Below, piece after piece: positions 7,167 to 14,510 of a DNA stretch of 17,646 nt. The stretch is from NCBI GenBank assembly GCA_035650655.1, contig DASRHG010000156.1, forward strand, positions 1-17,646. Direction: 5' to 3'. Numbering within the stretch: the first letter of the stretch is position 1; every line of letters starts with the position of its first letter. The notes beneath the pieces were generated by a model, which saw only the letters and a program-made list of their open reading frames with translations, had not been told where the DNA came from and did not search any database. A program made the position numbers and the translations under genes. This DNA comes from DASRHG01 sp035650655. Its GTDB lineage: Bacteria; Desulfobacterota; Binatia; DP-6.

Positions 7167-7444
7167 TGGCCGACAAGGGCGAGCGCCGGGGCGGAAAGGG
7201 CGAGGCGCGCACCTTCCGCCGGCGCGGCATGGGGCGCCGCAAGGTCTGCCGCTTCTGCGCCGACAAGTCGATGGTGATCGACTACAAGGACACCCGCGCC
7301 CTCGGGAACTTCCTCTCCGAGCGCGGCAAGATCATTCCGAGCCGTATCACCGGGAACTGCGCGCGCCATCAGCGTCAGCTGACGACCGCCATCAAGCGCG
7401 CGCGCACGGTCGCGCTCTTGCCGTACACGACGGCGTATCCGTGA
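7166..7444 (+). CDS. rpsR: 30S ribosomal protein S18
   Basis: The 92-residue basic protein carries the S18 pattern: CRFCADKSMVIDYKDTRAL near 28-46, then GKIIPSRITGNCARHQRQLTTAIKRAR at the rRNA-binding core. The first 22 residues are an arginine- and glycine-rich extension. Cysteines 28, 31 and 65 are present, so this is the cysteine-containing (zinc-compatible) version. The ATG shares a base with the rpsF stop, and GGAGGTG lies just upstream. Neither ssb nor priB is inserted between rpsF and rpsR, as found in other bacteria. Confidence 0.97.
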   Translation: MADKGERRGGKGEARTFRRRGMGRRKVCRFCADKSMVIDYKDTRALGNFLSERGKIIPSRITGNCARHQRQLTTAIKRARTVALLPYTTAYP

Positions 7445-7455
7445 GGAGCTGAGCC

Positions 7456-7911
7456 ATGGCAGTCGAGGTCATTCTCCGCGACGACGTCCCACATCTCGGG
7501 AAGATCGGCGAGGTGGTGCGCGTGAAGCCTGGGTACGCCCGCAACTACCTCTTCCCGCGCGGGCTCGCCGTCGAGGCGAGCCGGAAGAACCTGCGCGTCC
7601 TCGAGCACCAGAAGCGGGTGATCGGTGCGAAGGCCGAGCGCGAGAAGAAGGCTGCGGACTCGGTGGCGGCACGCATCGCGGGACTCAAGCTCCTCGTGAA
7701 GGCACGCGCGGGCGAGGACGGCCGGCTCTTCGGCTCGGTCACGAACCTCGACGTCGAGCGGCTGCTCGCCGAGAAGGGCGTCACCGTCGACCGGCGCCGG
7801 ATCGACCTCGAGGAGCCGCTCAAGCAGCTCGGCACCTTCCCGATCGTCGTCCACGTCGGCCGCGACGTGCGCGCGACGGTCGAGCTCACGATCGAGGCGG
7901 AAACGGACTGA
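7456..7911 (+). CDS. rplI: 50S ribosomal protein L9
   Basis: The 151-residue protein has the N-terminal L9 signature: MAVEVILRDDVPHLGKIGEVVRV followed by KPGYARNYLFPRGLA (to about residue 39). A charged connecting helix spans about 40-75, and the C-terminal rRNA-binding domain contains LFGSVTNLDV and PLKQLGTFPIVV. It starts 11 bases after the rpsR stop with GAGGAGC upstream. L9 stabilises the L1 stalk region and reading frame. It is the last recognisable gene of the operon. No clear intrinsic terminator follows it, only the structured gap described next. Confidence 0.97.
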   Translation: MAVEVILRDDVPHLGKIGEVVRVKPGYARNYLFPRGLAVEASRKNLRVLEHQKRVIGAKAEREKKAADSVAARIAGLKLLVKARAGEDGRLFGSVTNLDVERLLAEKGVTVDRRRIDLEEPLKQLGTFPIVVHVGRDVRATVELTIEAETD

Positions 7912-8113
7912 GCAGGGCGCCCGCGGGGTGCAGCCGGCCGGGTGCGAGTCCCGACTGGCGAAAAGTCTACGCGTGTAGACTCTCGCACCTAGAAAGCAAG
8001 CCGCTCCGGCCCCGGACGCCCGCCCGCCGCCGGGGCCGGCACGCGACGGCGGCGACCCCCGGCGCCGGCGGCTTGCCCCGCCGGGGCACGCGGAGTAGAC
8101 CCTGGCCTCGCCG
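7912..8113. other. Structured gene-free gap between rplI and the dGTPase gene
   Basis: Two hierarchies of inverted repeats fill this 202-base gap. The left one is GGTGCGAG (7941-7948) with CTCGCACC (7982-7989), enclosing the 18-bp palindrome at 7964-7981. The right one is GCAAGCCGC (7996-8004) with GCGGCTTGC (8068-8076), enclosing CCGGCCCCGG (8006-8015) with CCGGGGCCGG (8030-8039). None is followed by a T-run. The gap could hold the operon's Rho-dependent end, the dgt promoter, an operator, or a structured 5' leader. Confidence 0.6.
7964..7981. promoter_or_regulatory. 18-bp palindrome, candidate operator
   Basis: AGTCTACgcgtGTAGACT has perfect 7-bp arms around a 4-base centre, the shape of a dimeric repressor site (TetR-like size). 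It lies 133 bases before the dGTPase start. The half-site GTAGAC recurs at 8095-8100, just before that start. Its function is inferred from symmetry alone. Confidence 0.35.
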
Positions 8114-9274
8114 ATGCCGAGCCGGGTCGACTTCGAGGCGCGCGAGGCCGCGGCGCTCGCGCCGTACGCGATGCGGAGCCGCGACTCGCGGGGACGGCGG
8201 CATCCCGAGCCCGAGCACGCGTTCCGCATGGTCTTTCAGCGCGACCGCGACCGGATCATCCACTCCTCGGCCTTCCGCCGCCTCGAGTACAAGACGCAGG
8301 TCTTCGTGAACCACGAGGGCGACTACTACCGGACGCGGCTCACGCACACGATGGAGGCCGCGCAGGTGACGCGGACGCTCGCCCGGGCGCTCGGGCTCAA
8401 CGAGGACCTGGCGGAGGCGGTCGCGCTCGCGCACGACCTCGGCCACACGCCCTTCGGGCACGCCGGCGAGCGGACGCTCGACCGCCTGATGGCCGCCCAC
8501 GGAGGCTTCGAGCACAACGCGCAGAGCCTCCGCATCGTCGACGTGCTCGAGGAGCGCTATCCGTCCTTCCGCGGGCTCAATCTCTCGTGGGAGGTGCGCG
8601 AGGGCATCGTCAAGCACTCCACGCGCTACGACCGGCCGCCGGTCGCGGAGTTCGACGCGTCGCTCGCGCCGTGCCTCGAGGCGCAGATCGTCGATTTCAC
8701 CGACGAGATCGCCTACAACGCCCACGACATCGACGACGGGCTCAAGTCGGGCATGCTCGACGCCGGCGAGCTGCGCGAAGGGGCCCGCCTCTGGGCGGAG
8801 GCGATCGACGGCGTGCGCCGCGCGGCCCCGGCCGCGCCGGACCACGTGCTCCACTACCAGGCCGTCCGCCGCATGATCGACCGGATGGTGACGGACCTCG
8901 TCGACTCGCTCCTCGTCCGGCTCCGGGCCGAGCGCATCGACAGCGTCGACGCCGTCCGTCGCGTGAAACCGCGGCTGGTCGAGTTCTCGCCCGAGATGAC
9001 GGCGCGGAACCGGGAGCTCAAGGCCTTCCTCTACGAGCGGCTCTACACGCACCATCGCGTGACGCGGATGACGCAGAAGGCCGATCGGATCATGACGGCG
9101 CTCTTCGAGGTCTACATGGCCGAGCCGCGCCAGCTCCCGCCGCACGTCACCCGGCGCGTACGCGAGGACGGCGAGCCGGTCGCCCGCGTGATCGCGGACT
9201 ACATCGCGGGGATGACCGACCGCTTCGCGCTCGAGGAGTACAAGAAGCTCTTCGACCCCTACGAGCGCGTCTGA
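8114..9274 (+). CDS. dgt: dGTPase-like HD-domain triphosphohydrolase
   Basis: The 386-residue protein has the N-terminus and HD-domain metal site of the deoxyguanosine triphosphohydrolase-like family: QRDRDRIIHSSAFRRLEYKTQVF (41-63), His78 in RLTHTME, His107-Asp108 in ALAHDLGHTPFGHAGE, and Asp197 in DFTDEIAYNAHDIDDG. The C-terminus DYIAGMTDRFALEEYKKLF is also typical. Family members hydrolyse dNTPs to deoxynucleosides and triphosphate, controlling nucleotide pools. The close family name fits well, but substrate preference (dGTP alone or several dNTPs) is not visible. The ATG at 8114 is set by an in-frame TAG at 8096, with no good ribosome site in front. It is the last plus-strand gene before a convergent gap. 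Confidence 0.94.
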   Translation: MPSRVDFEAREAAALAPYAMRSRDSRGRRHPEPEHAFRMVFQRDRDRIIHSSAFRRLEYKTQVFVNHEGDYYRTRLTHTMEAAQVTRTLARALGLNEDLAEAVALAHDLGHTPFGHAGERTLDRLMAAHGGFEHNAQSLRIVDVLEERYPSFRGLNLSWEVREGIVKHSTRYDRPPVAEFDASLAPCLEAQIVDFTDEIAYNAHDIDDGLKSGMLDAGELREGARLWAEAIDGVRRAAPAAPDHVLHYQAVRRMIDRMVTDLVDSLLVRLRAERIDSVDAVRRVKPRLVEFSPEMTARNRELKAFLYERLYTHHRVTRMTQKADRIMTALFEVYMAEPRQLPPHVTRRVREDGEPVARVIADYIAGMTDRFALEEYKKLFDPYERV

Positions 9275-9411
9275 GGCTCAGCAGCACCCCCGTGGGCGTG
9301 TGCCAAGCGGGGCGCCCGGCCCGCATTCCGGGAGCGGAGCCTATACGCCGCCGGCCGCCGTCCACGCGATCCGGCACGTCGTCTCCTCACAGTCGTAGGC
9401 GGTGAGCCGCT
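9275..9411. other. Convergent gap between dgt and the glycosyltransferase operon
   Basis: No gene is supported here. A small GC hairpin (GCGGTGAGCCGC near 9399-9410) lacks a T-tract, so no intrinsic terminator is called. On the minus strand a short frame ending at TAG 9341-9343 reads LTAYDCEETTCRIAWTAAGG, more protein-like than the surrounding shadow frames, but it has no start codon and continues upstream as arginine-rich noise. Confidence 0.5.
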
Positions 9412-10578
9412 CTAGGCATCGGAACCGTCGCCGAGGCCCGCGGCGGGCGGGGCCGTCGGGCGCCACGCCGCGGCGTATTCGGCGAGGACGCGCGTCGCGA
9501 CCGCGTCCCAGGTCGGAAAGCGGCGCGCGGCGGCGGCAGCCGCCCGCCCGAGCGCCCGAGCGCGCGCGGGCGACGCGGCGAGCGCGGTCAGTGCCGCGCC
9601 GAGCGCCCGTGGATCCTCGGGCGGGACGATGAGCCCCGTCTCTCCGTCGACGAGCTCGGGCGGCAGCCCCGGGATCGCCGCCGTCACGAGCGGGGCGCCG
9701 GCGAGCATGGCCTCCAGGCAGACGAGCGGGTGCCCTTCGAAGCGCGAGGGCATGGCGACGACCGCGGCCCCGCGGAGGAGGCCCGCGACCGTCGCGCGCG
9801 GGACGGCGCCCAGGAACTCGACGCGGTCCCCGACGCCGCGCGCCGCGGCCCGCCGCGCGAGCCGCTCGCGCTCGGGCCCGTCGCCAGCGAGCACGAGATC
9901 CAGGTCGGTCGCCGGGAGCGCGTCGATCAGGAGGTCGAAGCCCTTCTGCTCGGCGAGGCGGCCGACGCCGAGCACGAACGGCCGCGCCCGCGCGATCGGC
10001 GCCACCTCGAGGAACTCCTCCGGATCGACGCCGTTCGGCACGACGACCACGCGGTCCGCTGCGCTCGGAAGCGCCTGCCGCGCGTACTCGGCGACCGCGG
10101 GCGAGACGGCGATCACCCGCCGGCTCGCGCGCAGGAGGAGGCGCGTGAGGGCCGGGCTCTCCGGCCCGTCCGCGGTGCGTGCGCCGTTGTGGAGGTGCAG
10201 CACGATCGGGACGCGGCGCGCGGCCGCGATCGCGGCGAGATAGGGGGCGTGGAACTTCGAGCAGTGGGCCGCGACGACGTCGGGCCGGATCGCCCCGAGC
10301 TCCCGCACGAGCCGCCAGACGCTGCGCGGGAAGCGCCGCACGAAGCGCCGGTGCGCCGTGAGCCCCGCGCCCCGGTGCGGTGTCCGCGGGAGGAGCAGCC
10401 GGACGAGCGCCGCGTCCGTCGCTGGATCCCGGGTCCGGCCGGGCGCGAGCGCGGCGTACCAGCGGGCGATGACCGTGATCTCGTGTCCGCGCCGGAGCAT
10501 CTCCCCGGTGAGCCGCTGCGCGACGAGGCGGACGCCCCCGAGGTCCTCGTAGTGGGGGCAGTAGACGGCGAGCCGCAT
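9412..10578 (-). CDS. Family-4 (GT-B) glycosyltransferase C
   Basis: The 388-residue protein is a retaining GT-B transferase. It opens MRLAVYCPHYEDLGGVRLV (glycine loop of the acceptor domain). PNGVDPEEF lies at 181-189, VLGVGRLAEQKGFDLLIDA at 202-220, AGDGPERERL at 231-240, and the donor-site E-x7-E at Glu281/Glu289 (FEGHPLVCLEAM), followed by DGETGLIVPPED. There is no signal peptide, so it should act at the cytoplasmic face of the membrane. The start could instead be the GTG at 10590, which overlaps the previous stop as GTGA. The ATG at 10578 is preferred because it gives the family N-terminus. It is last in the sqdB operon. Donor and acceptor are unknown. It resembles transferases A and B in the same operon. 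Confidence 0.92.
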   Translation of the reverse strand: MRLAVYCPHYEDLGGVRLVAQRLTGEMLRRGHEITVIARWYAALAPGRTRDPATDAALVRLLLPRTPHRGAGLTAHRRFVRRFPRSVWRLVRELGAIRPDVVAAHCSKFHAPYLAAIAAARRVPIVLHLHNGARTADGPESPALTRLLLRASRRVIAVSPAVAEYARQALPSAADRVVVVPNGVDPEEFLEVAPIARARPFVLGVGRLAEQKGFDLLIDALPATDLDLVLAGDGPERERLARRAAARGVGDRVEFLGAVPRATVAGLLRGAAVVAMPSRFEGHPLVCLEAMLAGAPLVTAAIPGLPPELVDGETGLIVPPEDPRALGAALTALAASPARARALGRAAAAAARRFPTWDAVATRVLAEYAAAWRPTAPPAAGLGDGSDA

Positions 10579-10586
10579 GCCGGTCG

Positions 10587-12221
10587 TCACTCGACGTAGC
10601 CGAGCGCGCGCAGGCGGGCCTCGACCTCCGCGCGCTCGGCCGCGCTCCGGTACCCGTCGCCGTCCGCCGGCGCGGGGTCGACGTCGGGCTCGCTGCGGAC
10701 GGGGAGGGCGGCGCGCGCTTCCGGCGTGAGGAGCCCGACGAGCGGCGCCTCGTCCATGCCGTCGGGAACGGGCAGGCCGAGGAGGACGAGGATCGTCGGC
10801 GCGAGCGCCGCGAGGGGCGCCGCCGCCGTGCGCCCGCGGCGGGCGATGCCGGCGCCCGCGAAGACGTAGAGGCCGGCCGGGTCGTGCGCGCCGGCGAAGG
10901 GCCAGACCGCGTCGACGAACGGCCCGAACACCGCCCGCGCGCGCAGCTCCGGGCGGACCCCGTCGAAGCGGAGCCCGTGGCGCGGCGCCGTCGTCAGCAC
11001 GAGGTCGGGCGCGAGCGCCGTGCAGGGGCCCTGGTAGACGTCCTCGCGGCGGGCGACCAGCTCGAAGACGGGCCGCCCGCCCTCGGTGAGCGCGGCGAGC
11101 CCGTCCGCGATCTCCTCGCGGAGCCGCTCGTACTCGGCGCCGGGCGCGACGCGGCCCTCGGGCTGCCGCCCCGCGAGGTTGAGCCACACGCCGGCGCTCC
11201 GCGCCTCGATCACCTCGCACCAGGCGCGCGTGCGGCCCCAGTCGACGGCGGCATCCACGGTGTCCCAGCGCGCGCGGAGCCGCGCCGGGAGCCGGCGCAC
11301 GAGCCGCCGCCGGAGCCGCCAGCCGCGGCGGGCGCGCAGGTAGCCCGCGTCCACGAGCCAGCGGTTCACGCGGACGAGCCGCGTCGGGGCGGGCCCGAAG
11401 CCGTGATCGGAGACGAGCACGACGGCGGTGTCCGGCCCCGCCGCGCGGACGAGCGCGCCGATGCCGGCGTCGAGGAGCCGGTAGACGGGCCGCGCCGCCG
11501 CCGCGATCTCCGCCGCGACCGCGGGGTCGACGTCCCCGGGCGCCCCTCCGCAGAGGTAGTCCCAGAAGAAGTGCTGGATGCGGTCCGGCTCGTAGAAGAC
11601 CACGCCGAGGAGGTCCCACGGCCGCTCGCGCACGAGCCGCTCCGTCACCGCGATCCGGCGCTCCGCGAGCCGGCGGAGGTGGTCCAGGTACTCGAGGCAG
11701 CGGGCGCGATAGTCGGGCGCGCTGCGGACGAGGCGCCGCGGCGGCTCGATCGCGATCTCGTAGTCGGGGCCGAGGAGGTCGCGGACGTCGGGCGGCCAGG
11801 CGATGTCGGTCGCGCCCGGCGGCGCGAGGAGGCACGCGACCATGAACCCGTTCACCGGTCGGACCGGCCACGCGGGCGGTACGTTGACGGCGCCAACGGG
11901 GCGGCCGGCCGCGCCGACGATGTCCCAGAGCGTCCGCGCGCGGAGCGACTGGGCGGTCACGAGGTCGCCGCTCGCGTAGCCGTGTGCGGCGAGGGCGCGG
12001 AAGCCGAAGATGCCGTGCTTGCCGGGGTTCTTGCCCGTGACGAACGTCGCCCACGCCGGCGGCGTGAGCGCGGGGACGGTCGACGTGAGCTCGCCGTGGC
12101 AGCCAGCGTCCATGAGGGCGGCGAGCTCCGGCAGCTCGCCCGCCGCGACCCACGGCGCGAGGAGGCGGAAGCTCGCCCCGTCGAGCCCGATGACGAGGAC
12201 GCGCCGCGGGACGGCGCTCAT
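10587..12221 (-). CDS. Alkaline-phosphatase-superfamily phosphodiesterase/phosphohydrolase
   Basis: The 544-residue protein resembles type I phosphodiesterase/nucleotide pyrophosphatase proteins ('predicted AP superfamily phosphohydrolase'). The two-metal site can be traced: Asp14 in VIGLDGAS, the probable nucleophile Thr53 in ALTPPAWATFVTGKNPGKHGIFGF, Asp213 and His217 in EPDRIQHFFW, Asp272-His273 in SDHGFG, and His446 in GAHDPAG. There is no signal peptide or membrane segment, so it is probably cytoplasmic, unlike secreted alkaline phosphatases. Its start overlaps the preceding transferase stop as ATGA, and its stop overlaps the next transferase's upstream GTG, so it belongs to the operon. 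It may hydrolyse a phosphodiester or sugar-nucleotide, or transfer a phospho-group to the glycan. The substrate is not visible. Confidence 0.88.
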   Translation of the reverse strand: MSAVPRRVLVIGLDGASFRLLAPWVAAGELPELAALMDAGCHGELTSTVPALTPPAWATFVTGKNPGKHGIFGFRALAAHGYASGDLVTAQSLRARTLWDIVGAAGRPVGAVNVPPAWPVRPVNGFMVACLLAPPGATDIAWPPDVRDLLGPDYEIAIEPPRRLVRSAPDYRARCLEYLDHLRRLAERRIAVTERLVRERPWDLLGVVFYEPDRIQHFFWDYLCGGAPGDVDPAVAAEIAAAARPVYRLLDAGIGALVRAAGPDTAVVLVSDHGFGPAPTRLVRVNRWLVDAGYLRARRGWRLRRRLVRRLPARLRARWDTVDAAVDWGRTRAWCEVIEARSAGVWLNLAGRQPEGRVAPGAEYERLREEIADGLAALTEGGRPVFELVARREDVYQGPCTALAPDLVLTTAPRHGLRFDGVRPELRARAVFGPFVDAVWPFAGAHDPAGLYVFAGAGIARRGRTAAAPLAALAPTILVLLGLPVPDGMDEAPLVGLLTPEARAALPVRSEPDVDPAPADGDGYRSAAERAEVEARLRALGYVE

Positions 12222-13336
12222 GATGCCGCCGCCCGTGCGCCGAGCGCGAGCACCTCCGCGCAGAGCGCCAGGTACGCGCGCCCGACCGCGTCCCAGGTGT
12301 GCTCGCGCGCGACCTTCGCCCGGCCCCGCGCGGCGAGCGCGGCGGCGGCCGCGGGCGCGTCGAGGAGCCGGCCGAGCGCCGCCGCGAGCGCGGCCGCGTC
12401 GTCGGGCGGCACGAGGAGCCCCGTCTCGCCGTCGGCGACCAGCTCCGGGATGCCGTTCACGCAACTCGCGACGACGGGCCGGCCGGCCGCGAGCGCCTCG
12501 ACGCAGACGAGCGGCAGGCCCTCGAAGCGCGAGGGGCAGGCGACGACCGCCGCGCCGTGGAAGAGGGCGACCGTCGTCGCGCGGTCCGTCGCGCCGAGGA
12601 AGCGGACGCGGGACGCGACGCCGCGCGCGCCGGCCAGCGCCTCGAGCGCCGCGCGCCGGCTGCCGTCGCCGGCGAGGAGGAGGTCCACGTCGGCGCGCGG
12701 CAGCCGGGCGAGGGCGTCGATCAGGACGTCGAAGCCCTTCTGCATCTCGAGCCGGCCGACGCCGAGGACGTAGGGCCGCGGATGCGGGAACGGGGCGCCC
12801 CCGGCCAGCTCCGCCGGGTCGTAGCCGTTCGGCACGAGCCGCACGAGCCCCGCGCCCGCCGCGCGCGCGTACGCCGCGGCCTCGGCGGAGCAGGCCCCGA
12901 CGCCGTCGGCCGCGCGCACGAGCATCCGGAAGAGCCCCGGGTTCTCCGGCATCCCGGGCGGCACGTGCGCCTCCTGGAGGCTCAGCACCTGCGGCACGCC
13001 GGTGAGGCGCCGGACGGCCGCCACGTAGGGCGCGAAGCGGCGCACGCAGTGGACGCTCACGAGATCGGGGGCGGCGCGGCGGACGGCCCGGACGAGCCGC
13101 ACGATGGCCGCCGGGAACCGGCGCCCGAAGTGCCGCACGCGCCACCACTCGCGCGCCCGCGCGGGGAAGGGGTAGAGCGGGACGGCGGTCGCCGGCACGG
13201 GCGCCCCGCCGGCGTCGCCGTCGACGATCGCCACGGCCTCGTGCCCGGCCGCGCGCGTCGCGCGGGCGAGCGCGTCCACGATCAGCCGGGTGCCGCCCAT
13301 GGTGGCGTAATGCGGGGAGAAGAAGAGGACTCTCAC
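12218..13336 (-). CDS. Family-4 (GT-B) glycosyltransferase B
   Basis: The 372-residue GT-B transferase starts MRVLFFSPHYATMGGTRLI. It contains LVPNGYDPAEL (167-177), YVLGVGRLEMQKGFDVLIDA (189-208), LLLAGDGS (219-226) and the E-x7-E site Glu272/Glu280 in SRFEGLPLVCVEAL, then DGETGLLVPPDD. The GTG at 13336 is chosen because it yields the family N-terminus; the frame is open far upstream, but only as shadow of the previous gene. The preceding stop is 25 bases away, the largest gap inside the operon, and no good Shine-Dalgarno is seen. In the donor-site motif it has Val where the two sister enzymes have Leu. It is probably a cytoplasmic membrane-associated enzyme using a nucleotide sugar. Specificity cannot be read. 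Confidence 0.91.
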   Translation of the reverse strand: MRVLFFSPHYATMGGTRLIVDALARATRAAGHEAVAIVDGDAGGAPVPATAVPLYPFPARAREWWRVRHFGRRFPAAIVRLVRAVRRAAPDLVSVHCVRRFAPYVAAVRRLTGVPQVLSLQEAHVPPGMPENPGLFRMLVRAADGVGACSAEAAAYARAAGAGLVRLVPNGYDPAELAGGAPFPHPRPYVLGVGRLEMQKGFDVLIDALARLPRADVDLLLAGDGSRRAALEALAGARGVASRVRFLGATDRATTVALFHGAAVVACPSRFEGLPLVCVEALAAGRPVVASCVNGIPELVADGETGLLVPPDDAAALAAALGRLLDAPAAAAALAARGRAKVAREHTWDAVGRAYLALCAEVLALGARAAAS

Positions 13337-13361
13337 GCGTGCCGCCGGCGGCGGCCCTCTG

Positions 13362-14510
13362 TCATACCGGCCGAAGTCCCGGAGGGCAATTGCCGCCCCG
13401 CGCGGCCTCCCCGAGCACGTCGAGGTACGCGCCGGCGACGTCGGCCCAGGCGAAGCGCTCGCGCGCGACGGCGCGCGCCCGCTCGCCGAGCCGCCGGCGC
13501 CGCTCGTCGTCGGCGAGGAGGGCCGCGAGCGCGCTGGCGAGCGCGGCCGGGTCCTCCGCCCCGACGAGGACGCCCGTCTCGCCGTCCGTGACGGCGTCCG
13601 GGATCCCGTCGACGGCGGCCGCGACGACCGCCGCGCCGCTCGCCATCGCCTCGAGGCAGACGAGGGGCAGGCCCTCCCAGCGCGACGGGCATGCGACGAC
13701 GCACGCGCCGCGGTACAGGGCGGCCGCGCGGGCCTCGTCGACGGCCCCGAGGAAGCGCACGCGGTCGCCGAGGCCGAGGCGGGCCGCGGCGGCCTCGAGG
13801 GCAGCGCGCTCGGGACCGTCGCCTGCAATCAGGAGGTCGACGCCGTAGGCGGCCGTGCCGAGCCGTGCGAACGCGTCGATCAGGAGGTCGAAGCCCTTCT
13901 GCGGCGTCAGGCGGCCGAGGGCCAGCACGTACGGGCGGCGGTGCGCGAACGGCGTCGCCGTGGCGAAGCGGCCGGCGTCGACGCCGTTCGGCACGATGCG
14001 GACGCACGGCGCGACCTCGGGCGCGAGCACGACCGCGCTCGCGGCGAGCGAGCGGCTGCACGCGACCACGCGCGCGGCGCGTCGGAGCGCGAGGCGGAGG
14101 GCGCGCGGCGTGGCGGTGAAGACACCGCCCGCCTCCCGCCCTTCGAGCGAGAGCACGACGGGCACCGCGCCCGCGAGCCCGGCCACGTACGGCGCGAACG
14201 TCGAGACGGCGAGCGTGAGCACGACGTCCGCCCGGGCCGCGCGCGCGACGCGGCGGAGCCCGAGGATCGTCGGCACGACCGCGAGCGCGAACCGGAGCTG
14301 GCGCCCGAGCGGCCGCCAGCGGCGCGGCACGCCGCGCAGCTTCCGCCGGACGACGGGCGGGACGGCGTCGGGCGTCGAGGCCGCCGCCCGGCCGCGTGCG
14401 AGGACGACGACCTCGTGGCCGCGCGCGCGGAACTCGGCCGCGAGCCGCTCGGCCTTCCGCTCGATGCCGCCGATCGCGCCCCAGCCGGGGCAGAAGACGA
14501 GGATGCGCAT
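13362..14510 (-). CDS. Family-4 (GT-B) glycosyltransferase A
   Basis: The 382-residue GT-B transferase starts MRILVFCPGWGAIGGIERKAERL. RIVPNGVDAGRF lies at 171-182, YVLALGRLTPQKGFDLLIDA at 194-213, LLIAGDGPERAAL at 226-238, and the donor-site Glu279/Glu287 in SRWEGLPLVCLEAM, followed by DGETGVLVGAED. The ATG at 14510 shares one base with the stop of the family-2 transferase (TGATG), showing translational coupling. The N-terminal half differs clearly from transferases B and C while the nucleotide-sugar half is close, the usual pattern when acceptors differ and donor binding is conserved. No membrane segment is obvious. Substrates are unknown. Confidence 0.92.
   Translation of the reverse strand: MRILVFCPGWGAIGGIERKAERLAAEFRARGHEVVVLARGRAAASTPDAVPPVVRRKLRGVPRRWRPLGRQLRFALAVVPTILGLRRVARAARADVVLTLAVSTFAPYVAGLAGAVPVVLSLEGREAGGVFTATPRALRLALRRAARVVACSRSLAASAVVLAPEVAPCVRIVPNGVDAGRFATATPFAHRRPYVLALGRLTPQKGFDLLIDAFARLGTAAYGVDLLIAGDGPERAALEAAAARLGLGDRVRFLGAVDEARAAALYRGACVVACPSRWEGLPLVCLEAMASGAAVVAAAVDGIPDAVTDGETGVLVGAEDPAALASALAALLADDERRRRLGERARAVARERFAWADVAGAYLDVLGEAARGGNCPPGLRPV

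Noticed and set aside
7930..7960. T-arm-like segment (CGGG-TGCGAGT-CCCG) suggesting a tRNA or tRNA remnant
   Set aside because: The loop does not match TTCGANT. No acceptor, anticodon or D-arm could be folded around it.
8114..9274. A phage-defence role for the dGTPase
   Set aside because: Some dGTPases deplete dNTPs during infection, but the neighbours are housekeeping genes and no defence partner is present. The protein looks like the ordinary chromosomal family.
9275..9411. A bidirectional intrinsic terminator between convergent genes
   Set aside because: Only 4-5 bp GC hairpins are present and there is no T-run on either strand.
9412..12153. A single 913-codon minus-strand protein fusing upstream sequence to transferase C
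   Set aside because: Only the last ~388 residues make sense. The rest is the out-of-frame image of the phosphodiesterase gene, which has its own complete frame.
10884..12773. A 629-codon open frame on the plus strand across the phosphodiesterase and transferase B genes
   Set aside because: It spans the border of two well-supported minus-strand genes and has shadow-like composition (Arg, Glu, Pro, Ala). No motif was seen.
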